Shown: positions 54,290 through 62,638 of the stretch, piece by piece
Position numbering within the stretch: position 1 is the stretch's first letter
How the letters are laid out: every line of letters starts with the position of its first letter
Source of the DNA: Cyclobacterium sp.
Lineage (GTDB): Bacteria > Bacteroidota > Bacteroidia > Cytophagales > Cyclobacteriaceae
Assembly: GCF_014762705.1 (NCBI RefSeq)
Contig: NZ_JABURL010000027.1
Location: 62,001 to 126,000 of the forward strand
Reading direction: 5' to 3'
Length of the DNA: 64,000 nt
Notes under the pieces: generated by a model
What the model saw: the letters and a program-made list of their open reading frames with translations, nothing else
Database searches by the model: none
Told to the model about the DNA's origin: nothing
Position numbers and translations under genes: made by a program

Positions 54290-56938
54290 TTACTTTTGTT
54301 CCGAAAGATAGGTAATGAGGGAGGCAAACTCTTCATAAGACAAGGCATTGGCCAGGCCCGCTGGCATCATGGAATTTTCCATTTCAGTCCTTTCTTTGAT
54401 ATTTTCGGTAGGTACCGTAAAGGCTTGTCCGGCAATGTTCCGGATCACCAGTCGGTCAGCGCTTTCCTCAGTCACAAATCCTACGTAAGATTTGTTGTCA
54501 TTGGTATTGATCATTACGGTAGCAAATCCCTGAGAGATGGAGGCATCCGGTTTCAAAATGGATTCCGCAATCTGTTCCCTGGTCATTATACTGCCGATTT
54601 GCCCCATGAAAGGACCTTTCATTTGCTCCCCTTTCTCAATACTGTGGCAAGCCTTACAGCCCTGTTGTTCAAAAATGGCTTTACCCTGTATGGTTTCGCC
54701 CTGAATCTCCTGCATGGCCAGCAAAATATCCTCAATGGAGGACTCCCCTATTTGACCTTTTTGGTTTTTGATCTTTTCCAAATCTACCTCAGGTTCTTCC
54801 AAGACCTCAGTTACCGTATAATCTCCACCAAACGCCATGATCCCCATGCGGTTTTTCTGGTTCAACATGGCAATGAAATCCTTGTCGTTTTGGGTACCAT
54901 TCTCCCAGAGTTGCTGAAACAAAGATTTAATCTTTGGTGAAGCTGACCACAATACAGATTTATAGTATGGACCATGTGTATCTGGCCGGGTACCCCACCA
55001 CCAGGAACCATCGTAAGGAGCTTCCCTGGTATATAACCTGGCCAACACGGTTAGGATACCATTTTTCAACTCTATCTCTTCAGTTCCTGCTCCGTTGTAC
55101 CTGGCTATTAATCCAGTTACGGCTTCAGGGGTATGCATGTAGCGCAATGCCCAAAGTGCCAGATCGGAATTACCCGTACCCACTTCCTCAATGATTTCCT
55201 TATCAGCGCCCAGATTGACCAAAGCCCTGACAGCCAAATGTGGCAGAATGATCTCAGCGTTAGGTTTGGCATGTGGTCCCTCCTCGCCAAATTCGGGTGC
55301 CTGGAAAGAACCTGGTACTTCTATCTTCATCAAATGAGGAATAGCCGCTTTATCCCCAATACGACCCAGGGCAATAATCGCCGCTGCCCTAACCCTGGGA
55401 GAAGCATCCCCCAAAGCTTCAACAAATGGCTCGATGGACAATTCACCTAAAAAGGCTTTCCTATCGGTAAGTGCCCTGATGGCATATTCTTTCATGTCCG
55501 GATCCTCCAATAATTCTTTCAGGTCTTCAAGCCCATCGACATCCTTGATCTGGGAGTAGGCGTACATGGCTGCAATGCGGGCATAATCCTGGGCCTGCCT
55601 GTCACTGGCCAGATCCCAAGCCTCAGAAGCGGCATCATCCGTTCCGCGACTCAGCAATTCCTGTTGGGCATAAAGCCTGCTGGTTGCGCTGCCTTCAGCG
55701 AGCATGTCTGCCAGTTCATCCTCGTCTGCTAATGCAAGATCAGGCATTTCGCTGTACTCCAAAATTTTTGGGACAACCCTTACCACAAAACCTTTTTCTT
55801 CACTCCCTGAATAACCTGCCCCATCCCAGGCAGCCATAAACATCCTGCCTGAACCATCGATATCCAGATCAGTAATCTGGGGCAATTTGAAAAATTCTTC
55901 CTCTTGTTGGGTGTACGAGGGCCCATCGGCTTTCACCCTGTGAATATAGAGTTGGTTTCTTCCCCAATCTGCCATCATGGGCACCTTATTGTAAGCTTCC
56001 GGCCAACGGTGGTCATCCATAAATAAAGCACCGGTTCCGGATCCACCCCCCACATCTACCAGGGCAGGTATAATTTCCTCGGTAAAATGCTTGAACAAAA
56101 CGGGGTAACCATATTCTCCGGTTTGGATCTGATGGATAAAACGGATGTTCCATCCCCCACCATCATTGGTATTTCCCCTGGTAAACATGTTCATATAAGG
56201 ATCAATAGCTACATCATAAATATTTCTGAGGCCATGGGTATATACCTCCATCTCGGTACCATCAGGACGTACTCTCAGTACGCCACCCCCAAGCATGGTC
56301 ATTTCATTGCCTTCCCTGTCAATGGCCCCATGAAATCCAAAATCACCAACGGCGATATAGATCCATCCGTCAATTCCCAATCGTATACCATTGGTGGCGT
56401 GGTCTGTTCCTCTTCCTTGTAAAAACTTGGGCGAACTGATATGTTCAATCAGGGGCCTGGAAGGCCCATCAGCCACACCATCATCATTATTATCTTCAAA
56501 GACTACCAGGTTCATACCGGTGGCCAGGCTATCCTCCTGAGAAAATACAGTATGTAAGACAAATAGTTTATCTCCTAGTGGGATGATCCCTCTGGGATTG
56601 TCCACTTCCGCATATACCGTATGTTCATCGGCAACACCATCATTGTCCAAATCAAGGAGTTTTACAATTCTTCCCTTCCCGGGTGTTTTGCCCAGAGAGC
56701 CGATGGCATCCACCCCTACATATACTTCTCCATAAGGAGAAACAGCCAGACAAGCAGGGCTGGGTGTCAGCTCGGGACCGGCAAAGGCCTGTACTGCCAA
56801 CTCCTCCGGCCAGGCCAGTGCCTTGCTCAGGGAGTCAAGTGATTCAGAAGTGGTGGATTCAATGATTTCTTCCTGCTTTTCTGGCTTACAGGCCATGATA
56901 ACAGCTACTAAGAATAATAGGATAAGTGTCCCTTTCAT
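54290..56938 (-). CDS. PVC-type heme-binding CxxCH lipoprotein with beta-propeller and HEAT repeats
   Basis: 882-residue lipoprotein (lipobox VIMAC). Residues ~40-400 are an NHL/glucose-dehydrogenase-like propeller (LAVSPYGEVYVGVDAIG, DHATNGIRLGIDGWIYIAVGDFG); ~400-740 contain HEAT-like repeats (SPRVRAAAIIALGRIGDKAAIPHLMKI); near 760 a c-type heme site CKACH follows with distal SMMPAG as a candidate axial Met. Such proteins occur in sugar or polyol oxidation gene sets in Planctomycetes and Bacteroidota. Substrate unknown. Confidence 0.88.
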   Translation of the reverse strand: MKGTLILLFLVAVIMACKPEKQEEIIESTTSESLDSLSKALAWPEELAVQAFAGPELTPSPACLAVSPYGEVYVGVDAIGSLGKTPGKGRIVKLLDLDNDGVADEHTVYAEVDNPRGIIPLGDKLFVLHTVFSQEDSLATGMNLVVFEDNNDDGVADGPSRPLIEHISSPKFLQGRGTDHATNGIRLGIDGWIYIAVGDFGFHGAIDREGNEMTMLGGGVLRVRPDGTEMEVYTHGLRNIYDVAIDPYMNMFTRGNTNDGGGWNIRFIHQIQTGEYGYPVLFKHFTEEIIPALVDVGGGSGTGALFMDDHRWPEAYNKVPMMADWGRNQLYIHRVKADGPSYTQQEEEFFKLPQITDLDIDGSGRMFMAAWDGAGYSGSEEKGFVVRVVPKILEYSEMPDLALADEDELADMLAEGSATSRLYAQQELLSRGTDDAASEAWDLASDRQAQDYARIAAMYAYSQIKDVDGLEDLKELLEDPDMKEYAIRALTDRKAFLGELSIEPFVEALGDASPRVRAAAIIALGRIGDKAAIPHLMKIEVPGSFQAPEFGEEGPHAKPNAEIILPHLAVRALVNLGADKEIIEEVGTGNSDLALWALRYMHTPEAVTGLIARYNGAGTEEIELKNGILTVLARLYTREAPYDGSWWWGTRPDTHGPYYKSVLWSASPKIKSLFQQLWENGTQNDKDFIAMLNQKNRMGIMAFGGDYTVTEVLEEPEVDLEKIKNQKGQIGESSIEDILLAMQEIQGETIQGKAIFEQQGCKACHSIEKGEQMKGPFMGQIGSIMTREQIAESILKPDASISQGFATVMINTNDNKSYVGFVTEESADRLVIRNIAGQAFTVPTENIKERTEMENSMMPAGLANALSYEEFASLITYLSEQK

Positions 56939-56978
56939 AAAATACTGATTTTTTGCGGATGAAAATTATAGAAAAAGT

Positions 56979-57007
56979 AAAGCCCATCCAACATTTGGAT
57001 GGGCTTT
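56979..57007 (-). terminator. rho-independent terminator after the cysH-like gene
   Basis: 12-bp arms AAAGCCCATCCA/TGGATGGGCTTT with a 5-nt loop; reading leftwards T-rich sequence follows. It lies between the cysH-like gene and the CxxCH lipoprotein gene, both on the minus strand. Confidence 0.8.
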
Positions 57008-57064
57008 GTGTCAAAATTACGTTTAAAATTTCATTGTCGGCAAATTATGTATCCTAACCTGCCC

Positions 57065-57757
57065 TTACAAATGCAAGCCGCACTCTGTTTTGGGGCTGTT
57101 GTTCCATCTACCACTTCTATCCTCTCCTGGTACAGTACAATGCTTACATCCTATGGAATGATAGCCAAAAGCTATCAGGGGATGAAAAGGAAGTTTATGC
57201 TTCTCGATGTACTGATCGCGTTCTTTTTCTGTCACATCCAGCAAAGGGTAAAATTTCAAAATTCCTCCTCTTTCTTCAAAAATATCCAGGCTAGCGCGAT
57301 GGTCACTCTGCCAGCTCATCAGTCCGGATACCCAAACAGAAAACTTGCTTTTGATTAGTTCAAGGGGTTTCACCTTGTTGATAGAACAGCAAAGTTCCGG
57401 ATCCGTTTTCCAGGTTTGATTGGTACTGGTGTATTCATGGTCTTCCTTTCCCGCACTGACAGAGGCCACATTCAGGCCGTATAGCTCCGTGAGTTTCTTC
57501 TTGTATTCGAGAGTTTCCGGAAAATGGTAACCAGTATCTATAAAATAGATCTTCTGCTTGGGATTGCATTTGGAGAAAACACTCAATAACAAGGCTGAAG
57601 TAGCGGCAAAAGAGCTCGTAAGCATCACTTCCCGCTCATCAAAATCATGGTACAACTGATGAACCCTTTCCTCCACAGTCAATTTGTGGTACTTGTCATT
57701 CAATTCCTTTATCTCTTCTTTTGAATATATTTTTTTTGAAACCAATGACTCCTGCAT
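57065..57757 (-). CDS. cysH: phosphoadenylyl/adenylyl-sulfate reductase
   Basis: 230-residue PAPS/APS reductase that reduces activated sulfate to sulfite. Residues SFAATSALLLSVFSKCNPKQKIYFIDTGYHFPETLEYKKKL form the PP-loop core; ELCCSINKVKPL (Cys-Cys) and the C-terminal GCKHCTVPGEDRSGRW supply two cysteine pairs, which suggests the 4Fe-4S-carrying APS reductase subtype; ECGLHL is the catalytic Cys tail. No other sulfate-assimilation genes are adjacent. Start ATG 57757. Confidence 0.93.
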   Translation of the reverse strand: MQESLVSKKIYSKEEIKELNDKYHKLTVEERVHQLYHDFDEREVMLTSSFAATSALLLSVFSKCNPKQKIYFIDTGYHFPETLEYKKKLTELYGLNVASVSAGKEDHEYTSTNQTWKTDPELCCSINKVKPLELIKSKFSVWVSGLMSWQSDHRASLDIFEERGGILKFYPLLDVTEKERDQYIEKHKLPFHPLIAFGYHSIGCKHCTVPGEDRSGRWNNSPKTECGLHL

Positions 57758-57877
57758 CCTCTTTTTTGTTTATTCTATAAAACCTACCGATTTGGTATAG
57801 TATTAAATTTTTGTAAAAATAAGCATAAAAATTTAAAAACCAATATTGCTTTTTCTTTATATAAAACCTGCTGGATT

Positions 57878-59035
57878 TCAGGCCACAACAGGTGAAAAGT
57901 TCTTTTTACCTACCCAAACCCAGAAAGTAATCATCAAACCAACCAGAGAAATTAAAGCAAAAGACCCTTTCAAGCCCACCAATTCAGCAATAAAGCCAAT
58001 CAGAGGGGGGCCTAATAGAAAACCAAAAAAAGAAACCGTAGATACCATGGCCAAAGCTATTCCAGGGGAATAACTGGAAGTGTTTCCTGCCAGGCTGTAG
58101 GTAAGGGGCACTACGGCAGCTGTTCCAAATCCAACCATCAAAAAACCCGGAATGACAGCCCAAATAGAAGGAAGCAGAACAGCAAGCATCAATCCTGCAA
58201 AAACGGTCAGGCCTGAATACTGCAATACCTTTATCTTACCAAATCTATTGGCCAGTTTGTCGGCAGCAAACCTGCCTATGGCCATGGCTCCCATATAGGC
58301 TACATACCCTGTTGGAATTAAAGCAGATGGAGCTTTTACAACCTTGGCCATATAAACTCCGGACCAATCAAACATACAGCCTTCGCACATCATGCCACAA
58401 AAGCCCACCATGCCCAATTGGATAATCACTGATTCAGGTTTTCTCCATTGAAAACCTGCCCCTGAAGTTTCTTTGGTTTTGGCCTCAGAAACAATTCCCT
58501 TCTGAAAAATGCCTATCAAAAATGTTCCGGCAACCAGGATAAACAAGTAATGCTCCCCTGGAGAAAATTCAAAGTAAACCATGATGGCACCAATTCCAGC
58601 ACCAAAAAAACCAGCTAAACTCCATAAACCATGAAAAGAACTCAGAATGTTTCGGCCATAATCTTTCTCTATCCCCAGCGCCTGGGTGTTTAAAGAAATA
58701 TTCATCATATTACCCATTATCCCGAATACAAACACCATTAGGGCCAAAACCAAAGCTCCTGGTGAAAAGCCAATACCCAAAAGTGCCAATATATAGCAGG
58801 ACATACCAATCAATACCACCGCTTTGCTTCCAAATCTAAATACCGCCCATGCAGCCAGTGGAAGTGCCAACAGAGAACCCAGTGGCATACCCAGGAGTAC
58901 TGACCCCAACTGACCTTCACTAAGGCTGAACTGCTCCTGAAAATCAGGGATTCTGGATGCCCAGGAAGAAAAACACAACCCTGTAAGAAAAAAAAAGACT
59001 CCTGCGGAAAGTCTTCTGATTTTTAATTTTACCAT
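57878..59035 (-). CDS. MFS transporter
   Basis: From ATG 59035 (385 residues; TTG at 59074 is upstream of a TACCTTTG element). Twelve predicted transmembrane helices; typical loop between TM2 and TM3 (AWAVFRFGSKAVVLIGM). FSSWASRIPDFQEQFSLSEGQLGSVLLGMPLGSLLALPL resembles the FucP/YbjJ-type MFS branch found next to sugar enzymes. Substrate not determined. Minus-7 element TACCTTTG at 59054-59061. Confidence 0.9.
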   Translation of the reverse strand: MVKLKIRRLSAGVFFFLTGLCFSSWASRIPDFQEQFSLSEGQLGSVLLGMPLGSLLALPLAAWAVFRFGSKAVVLIGMSCYILALLGIGFSPGALVLALMVFVFGIMGNMMNISLNTQALGIEKDYGRNILSSFHGLWSLAGFFGAGIGAIMVYFEFSPGEHYLFILVAGTFLIGIFQKGIVSEAKTKETSGAGFQWRKPESVIIQLGMVGFCGMMCEGCMFDWSGVYMAKVVKAPSALIPTGYVAYMGAMAIGRFAADKLANRFGKIKVLQYSGLTVFAGLMLAVLLPSIWAVIPGFLMVGFGTAAVVPLTYSLAGNTSSYSPGIALAMVSTVSFFGFLLGPPLIGFIAELVGLKGSFALISLVGLMITFWVWVGKKNFSPVVA

Positions 59036-59053
59036 ACCATGCTGTACAAAGGA

Positions 59054-59061
59054 CAAAGGTA
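59054..59061 (-). promoter_or_regulatory. minus-7 element TACCTTTG for the MFS gene
   Basis: Exact TAnnTTTG on the minus strand; predicted start near 59047, about 12 nt before the ATG at 59035. Confidence 0.45.
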
Positions 59062-59245
59062 GTGGAAAAACCAAAGCATTTTATTTCTTCTTTCAACTTT
59101 TGGCAAAGGGCTGCCAAACTTTATCCTGAGTAAACAGGTTGTTCTTTTAGAAACAATATTTTTGGTATGCTTTTGACTCTCCGCGATCAATATCAATGAT
59201 TTTGTTTAGAAAGCTATTCAAGGCACATTCACTACTCCTCGAAAT

Positions 59246-59326
59246 ATGGAATTTGTAATTGCAGGAACCACTATCGCATTGGCAATATTGTTGATAAGGA
59301 TAATTATTAAGCGGGTTTTTGATTGA
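59246..59326 (+). CDS. candidate 26-residue single-helix membrane peptide
   Basis: Too short for ordinary gene finding. ATG at 59246, TGA at 59324-59326. The peptide starts MEFVIAGTTIALAILL and ends RIIIKRVFD: one hydrophobic helix followed by a basic tail, the usual look of small membrane proteins in gaps. It lies in the 383-bp gap between divergent MFS and CrtA-like genes. No Shine-Dalgarno site, as expected. A TATTTTTG at 59157-59164 could be its promoter. Uncertain. Confidence 0.35.
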   Translation: MEFVIAGTTIALAILLIRIIIKRVFD

Positions 59327-59366
59327 ATTTATGAAATAAGACTGGTGTAATCCATTTTTGCTTTGC

Positions 59367-59374
59367 TAATTTTG
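59367..59374 (+). promoter_or_regulatory. minus-7 element TAATTTTG for the CrtA-like gene
   Basis: Exact TAnnTTTG 45 bp before the ATG at 59419; no clear minus-33. Confidence 0.4.
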
Positions 59375-59418
59375 CACAGCAACAGGCATGATACCATGGA
59401 CTTGTATTACCATCTGCT

Positions 59419-60108
59419 ATGAATTCTAAAGAAGAAATCGTATCCATCACTTTTTATGAATACCCTAAAAGAAACCGCTGGTGGGCTTTTAATCAAATGC
59501 AATTGGCAATTGAGCCTTTAAAAAAAGCCAAAGGTGTGAAGTTTTTCAAACTCATGGGGACCGGTGGTGGTTTTGGATTTTCCCTAAAACCGGACTTGAA
59601 AACCTATGCCCTGTTAATGGTCTGGAACAGTCTGGAATTCGCCAAAAACTTTACTGATTCAGATACCTATCTACGCTTCAATCAACAATGCCGAAGCAAT
59701 TTCACCTACTGGATGCAGTGCATCCAAAGCCACGGAACCTGGCATGGGCAGCATCCTTTTTCAGTCAATGAACAAAAAACAGATGGTCCTATCATGGTAA
59801 TCACAAGGGCAAGGCTAAGATGGAATAAAATTTTACGTTTTTTGTCCCAGGTGCCAGAAAGTAGCAGAGCTGCGACCGAAGCTGAGGGGTTGATCTATAC
59901 CAAAGGCATAGGAGAATGGCCAGCCATTGAGCAGGCGACCTTCAGCTATTGGCAAAGCCAGAAACACATGGAAACCTTCGCTTATCAATCCGGTCATAGG
60001 GAAATCATCCGTAAAGTAAAACAGGAAAAATGGTACAAGGAGGAGCTATTTGCACGCTTTGTTCCCATAACCTTAGACAAACAGGCGGCCGATAGTCCAT
60101 CAAGATGA
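59419..60108 (+). CDS. spheroidene monooxygenase (CrtA)-like protein
   Basis: 229 residues. The CrtA family oxygenates carotenoids at C-2. Visible family features: GFSLKPDLKTYALLMVWNSLEFAKNF, the middle TRARLRWNKILRF, and the C-terminal ATFSYWQSQKHMETFAYQSGHREIIRKVKQEKWYKEELFARFVPI. No other carotenoid genes are in the window, so the in vivo role is inferred only from family resemblance. Its stop overlaps the next start by four bases (ATGA). Confidence 0.82.
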   Translation: MNSKEEIVSITFYEYPKRNRWWAFNQMQLAIEPLKKAKGVKFFKLMGTGGGFGFSLKPDLKTYALLMVWNSLEFAKNFTDSDTYLRFNQQCRSNFTYWMQCIQSHGTWHGQHPFSVNEQKTDGPIMVITRARLRWNKILRFLSQVPESSRAATEAEGLIYTKGIGEWPAIEQATFSYWQSQKHMETFAYQSGHREIIRKVKQEKWYKEELFARFVPITLDKQAADSPSR

Positions 60109-60998
60109 CTCTTTCATTCCAAAAAACCAGATTGGCCCCTACCCCTAGCGGATACCTGCACATTGGCAATGTAGTGTCATTTCTGATTACCTCCAGCCTG
60201 GCCAGGCATCATGGTGCCAAGGTAATACTCAGGATCGACGACTTGGACCAAAAAAGAACCCGGACAAAATACATTCAGGATATCTTTGATACATTGGAAT
60301 TTTTAGAAATTCCATACGATGAAGGACCCCGGTCTGTGACAGAGCTCCGTCAAGAATTCTCCCAAACGCACCGAATGGATCATTATGTAGGTATTCTTGA
60401 ATATTTAAGGGAAAAAGATCTGGTTTTTGGCTGTGACTGTACCAGAAAGAAATTGCGGAAAAATCATCCCAAAGCCTGGTATACCGGCACCTGCCTGCAG
60501 CGGCATTTGTCCTTGGATGACAAGGATATTTCCTGGCGGCTGGATACCCTTCTTCAAGAACAACAGCAAATCAAAACCTATCCTGGTACAGTAAGACCCT
60601 GCATTTTGCCCCGGTCCATGAATTATTTTGTGGTCAGGAAAAAAGATGCTGACCCTGCCTACCAAATGACTTCTTTGGCAGATGATATCTATTTTGGTGT
60701 GGATTTGATCGTCAGGGGTGAGGATTTATGGTCCTCTTCCTGCGCACAAATTCAATTATCAGGGTACCTTCCTGAAGACCCCTTATCTCAGGTTACATTT
60801 TTTCACCACCCTTTGGTCAAAGAAGGTAAACAAAAACTCTCCAAATCCGATGGTGCCATGGCCATTACAACCATGCGTGAAAAAGGTATGCGCAAAGCGG
60901 ATATCTATCGCCTTGCAGGCAGCCACCTGGGTCTGAATGGCCCCGTCAACACCCTTTCGGAATTTGAAGCTGCCTTCATGGAAAACCTGCAAGGATAA
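60105..60998 (+). CDS. gluQ: GluQRS-like glutamyl-Q tRNA(Asp) synthetase
   Basis: 297-residue truncated glutamyl-tRNA synthetase paralogue that charges glutamate on queuosine of tRNA-Asp. HIGN (APTPSGYLHIGNV), RIDDLDQKR, the zinc cysteines CDCTRKKLRK...WYTGTC, and KLSKSDG (KMSKS variant) are present, while the anticodon-binding domain of GluRS is missing, which fits GluQRS. Translationally coupled to the CrtA-like gene, an unusual pair. Convergent with the oxidoreductase gene 4 bp away. Confidence 0.9.
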   Translation: MTLSFQKTRLAPTPSGYLHIGNVVSFLITSSLARHHGAKVILRIDDLDQKRTRTKYIQDIFDTLEFLEIPYDEGPRSVTELRQEFSQTHRMDHYVGILEYLREKDLVFGCDCTRKKLRKNHPKAWYTGTCLQRHLSLDDKDISWRLDTLLQEQQQIKTYPGTVRPCILPRSMNYFVVRKKDADPAYQMTSLADDIYFGVDLIVRGEDLWSSSCAQIQLSGYLPEDPLSQVTFFHHPLVKEGKQKLSKSDGAMAITTMREKGMRKADIYRLAGSHLGLNGPVNTLSEFEAAFMENLQG

Positions 60999-61002
60999 CC
61001 TC

Positions 61003-62211
61003 TCAATCATCATAATCCGGAATAGCCAGCGACTTCCCTCCATTCAGGCCAGATTGGTGAGCAACAATCCCTGGTACGGTATAGGCAAGTGCCTCGTAAA
61101 CATTTACCTCAGGCCACCTCTCCTCCAGAATTGACCTGATAAATTCATGTGTGATGAAAGTGTGAGAGCCATCGTGCCCGCTGTTGTGCCTCATTTTTTC
61201 AGGGAGCATTTCTGTTTTCCACCATTGGGGGAATTCATAGGCTTCCACCTTATTTTGAGTATGTTCAAATCCTGCATCATCTTTCCCCAGCTGATCTGCT
61301 GCTGTCACCATGGTGGCCTGGTTTCCATGACCGGAAGGCAGATAAAGGCTCATTTTCTCCCCCCTCCACTCTCCTCTTTCTGCATTTCTCAAAGCTCCTT
61401 TCCAATTTACCTCCACCCTGAAAGGATGGTTCCTGTTGGTTTGAAAAAAAGCCGTTTCATTCCAGAACGGATTTTGATAAGGGTTGTCCTTTAAAAGTCC
61501 CTCGCCATTGCCCCAACCCACACAACTTACCTGTTTCAACCTTTCACCTGTCACACTGATCAAAAATGCCGTACAATGGGTTGGGTAATGCATGGGAGGC
61601 AAGCCATGTCTCCAGGTAGGCGCTCCGTTTTCAAACCAAAGCACCTCCAGCCCCGGGTGGTTGTATTCTGCTGCAGCACTAAAAATTTCACCAAACCGCC
61701 CTTCTTCATAGAATTTTTTGGCAGAAATGGTTCCCTGCATGTAGGTGGTGGTCTCTGCCATCATATATGTTTTACCAGATGCTAAAACCGCCTCCTTCAC
61801 CTGACCGCATTCCTCCAAATTCATGGCAAGAGGTACGGCACAAAGTACATGTTTACCCGCTTTGAGGCTGGCAATGGTATGTGCGGCATGATCCGGGGCA
61901 GGAGTTGCCAGAAAAACAGCATCAATCTTAGGATCTTCCAAAAGCATTTCCAGAGAGGGGTAACTTTTCGAACAGCCATAGGTTTCCATCAAATGATTCC
62001 TGCGGTCCTTTCTCAAATCACTGACTGCTTCCACGATACAATCCGGATGTTCATGGAATTGAAAAGTAGCCCCAAACCTACCTCCTACGATACCTATTCT
62101 TACTTTTTTATCAGATTCCGAAGGTATACTCCAGGAGGGGAATGCTCCCAAACCCAGAGCTCCTGCCAACAATCCACTTTTAGTAATAAAATTTCTTCTG
62201 CTCAATTTCAT
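61003..62211 (-). CDS. Tat-exported Gfo/Idh/MocA-family oxidoreductase
   Basis: 402 residues. N-terminal RRNFITKSGLLAGALGLGA is a twin-arginine signal. The Rossmann motif is GIVGGRFGATFQFHEHP with VDAVFLATPAPDHA following (NAD(P) binding), and the C-terminal domain has MHYPTHCTAFL and GHDGSHTFITHEFIRSI. Such exported enzymes oxidise sugar or inositol derivatives. It starts within a duplicated leader region. Adjacent to the second CxxCH gene, suggesting a periplasmic sugar-oxidation locus. Confidence 0.92.
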   Translation of the reverse strand: MKLSRRNFITKSGLLAGALGLGAFPSWSIPSESDKKVRIGIVGGRFGATFQFHEHPDCIVEAVSDLRKDRRNHLMETYGCSKSYPSLEMLLEDPKIDAVFLATPAPDHAAHTIASLKAGKHVLCAVPLAMNLEECGQVKEAVLASGKTYMMAETTTYMQGTISAKKFYEEGRFGEIFSAAAEYNHPGLEVLWFENGAPTWRHGLPPMHYPTHCTAFLISVTGERLKQVSCVGWGNGEGLLKDNPYQNPFWNETAFFQTNRNHPFRVEVNWKGALRNAERGEWRGEKMSLYLPSGHGNQATMVTAADQLGKDDAGFEHTQNKVEAYEFPQWWKTEMLPEKMRHNSGHDGSHTFITHEFIRSILEERWPEVNVYEALAYTVPGIVAHQSGLNGGKSLAIPDYDD

Positions 62212-62400
62212 GTGTTTATAATTGTTTCTTAATGGTCACATGGAATCTTTGACGATTAAAATAATCATTGCCCTGTGTGTTTAATGATGATTTTAATCGT
62301 GTCGATTTCATATGATTATAATTTGTTTCTTAATGGGCACATGGAATCTCGCATGCTTAATAATCATCTCAGGGTGTGCCGTTCTCGTCATGCTCGATTT
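62202..62400. repeat. imperfect tandem duplication of the oxidoreductase leader
   Basis: The segment containing TTTCTTAATGG-CACATGGAATCT occurs twice (about 62224-62250 and 62326-62350) about 102 bp apart; each copy is preceded by TCRATTTCAT, the reverse complement of an ATGAAA start (the genuine one at the gene start, a dead copy at 62303-62312), and a third TCGATTTCAT follows at ~62394. The 5' region of the gene has therefore been copied in tandem. Confidence 0.6.
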
Positions 62401-62530
62401 CATGGTCATCAATTTTTTAGATTTGTAAATGAAGATAAAAAAAGATCCTGAATAATTACTCCATTTTGGTATTGGGGTACTATCTGGATTTTACAGTGGG
62501 TGAAGAAAACACAATATTGCCAAATAAAAA

Positions 62531-62544
62531 ACAGTTATAACTGT
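62531..62544. promoter_or_regulatory. 14-bp perfect palindrome ACAGTTATAACTGT
   Basis: Located ~95 bp before the ATG of the CxxCH gene at 62639, in an A-rich stretch; candidate operator for a dimeric repressor. Pure inference. Confidence 0.35.
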
Positions 62545-62638
62545 CAAAAAAACAATTAAAATAGTTGGTTTAATCGCGTAAATTTCCGTTTATTTATCCC
62601 TGATTTCTTTGCATAATTAACAATAACTTCTACCCATC

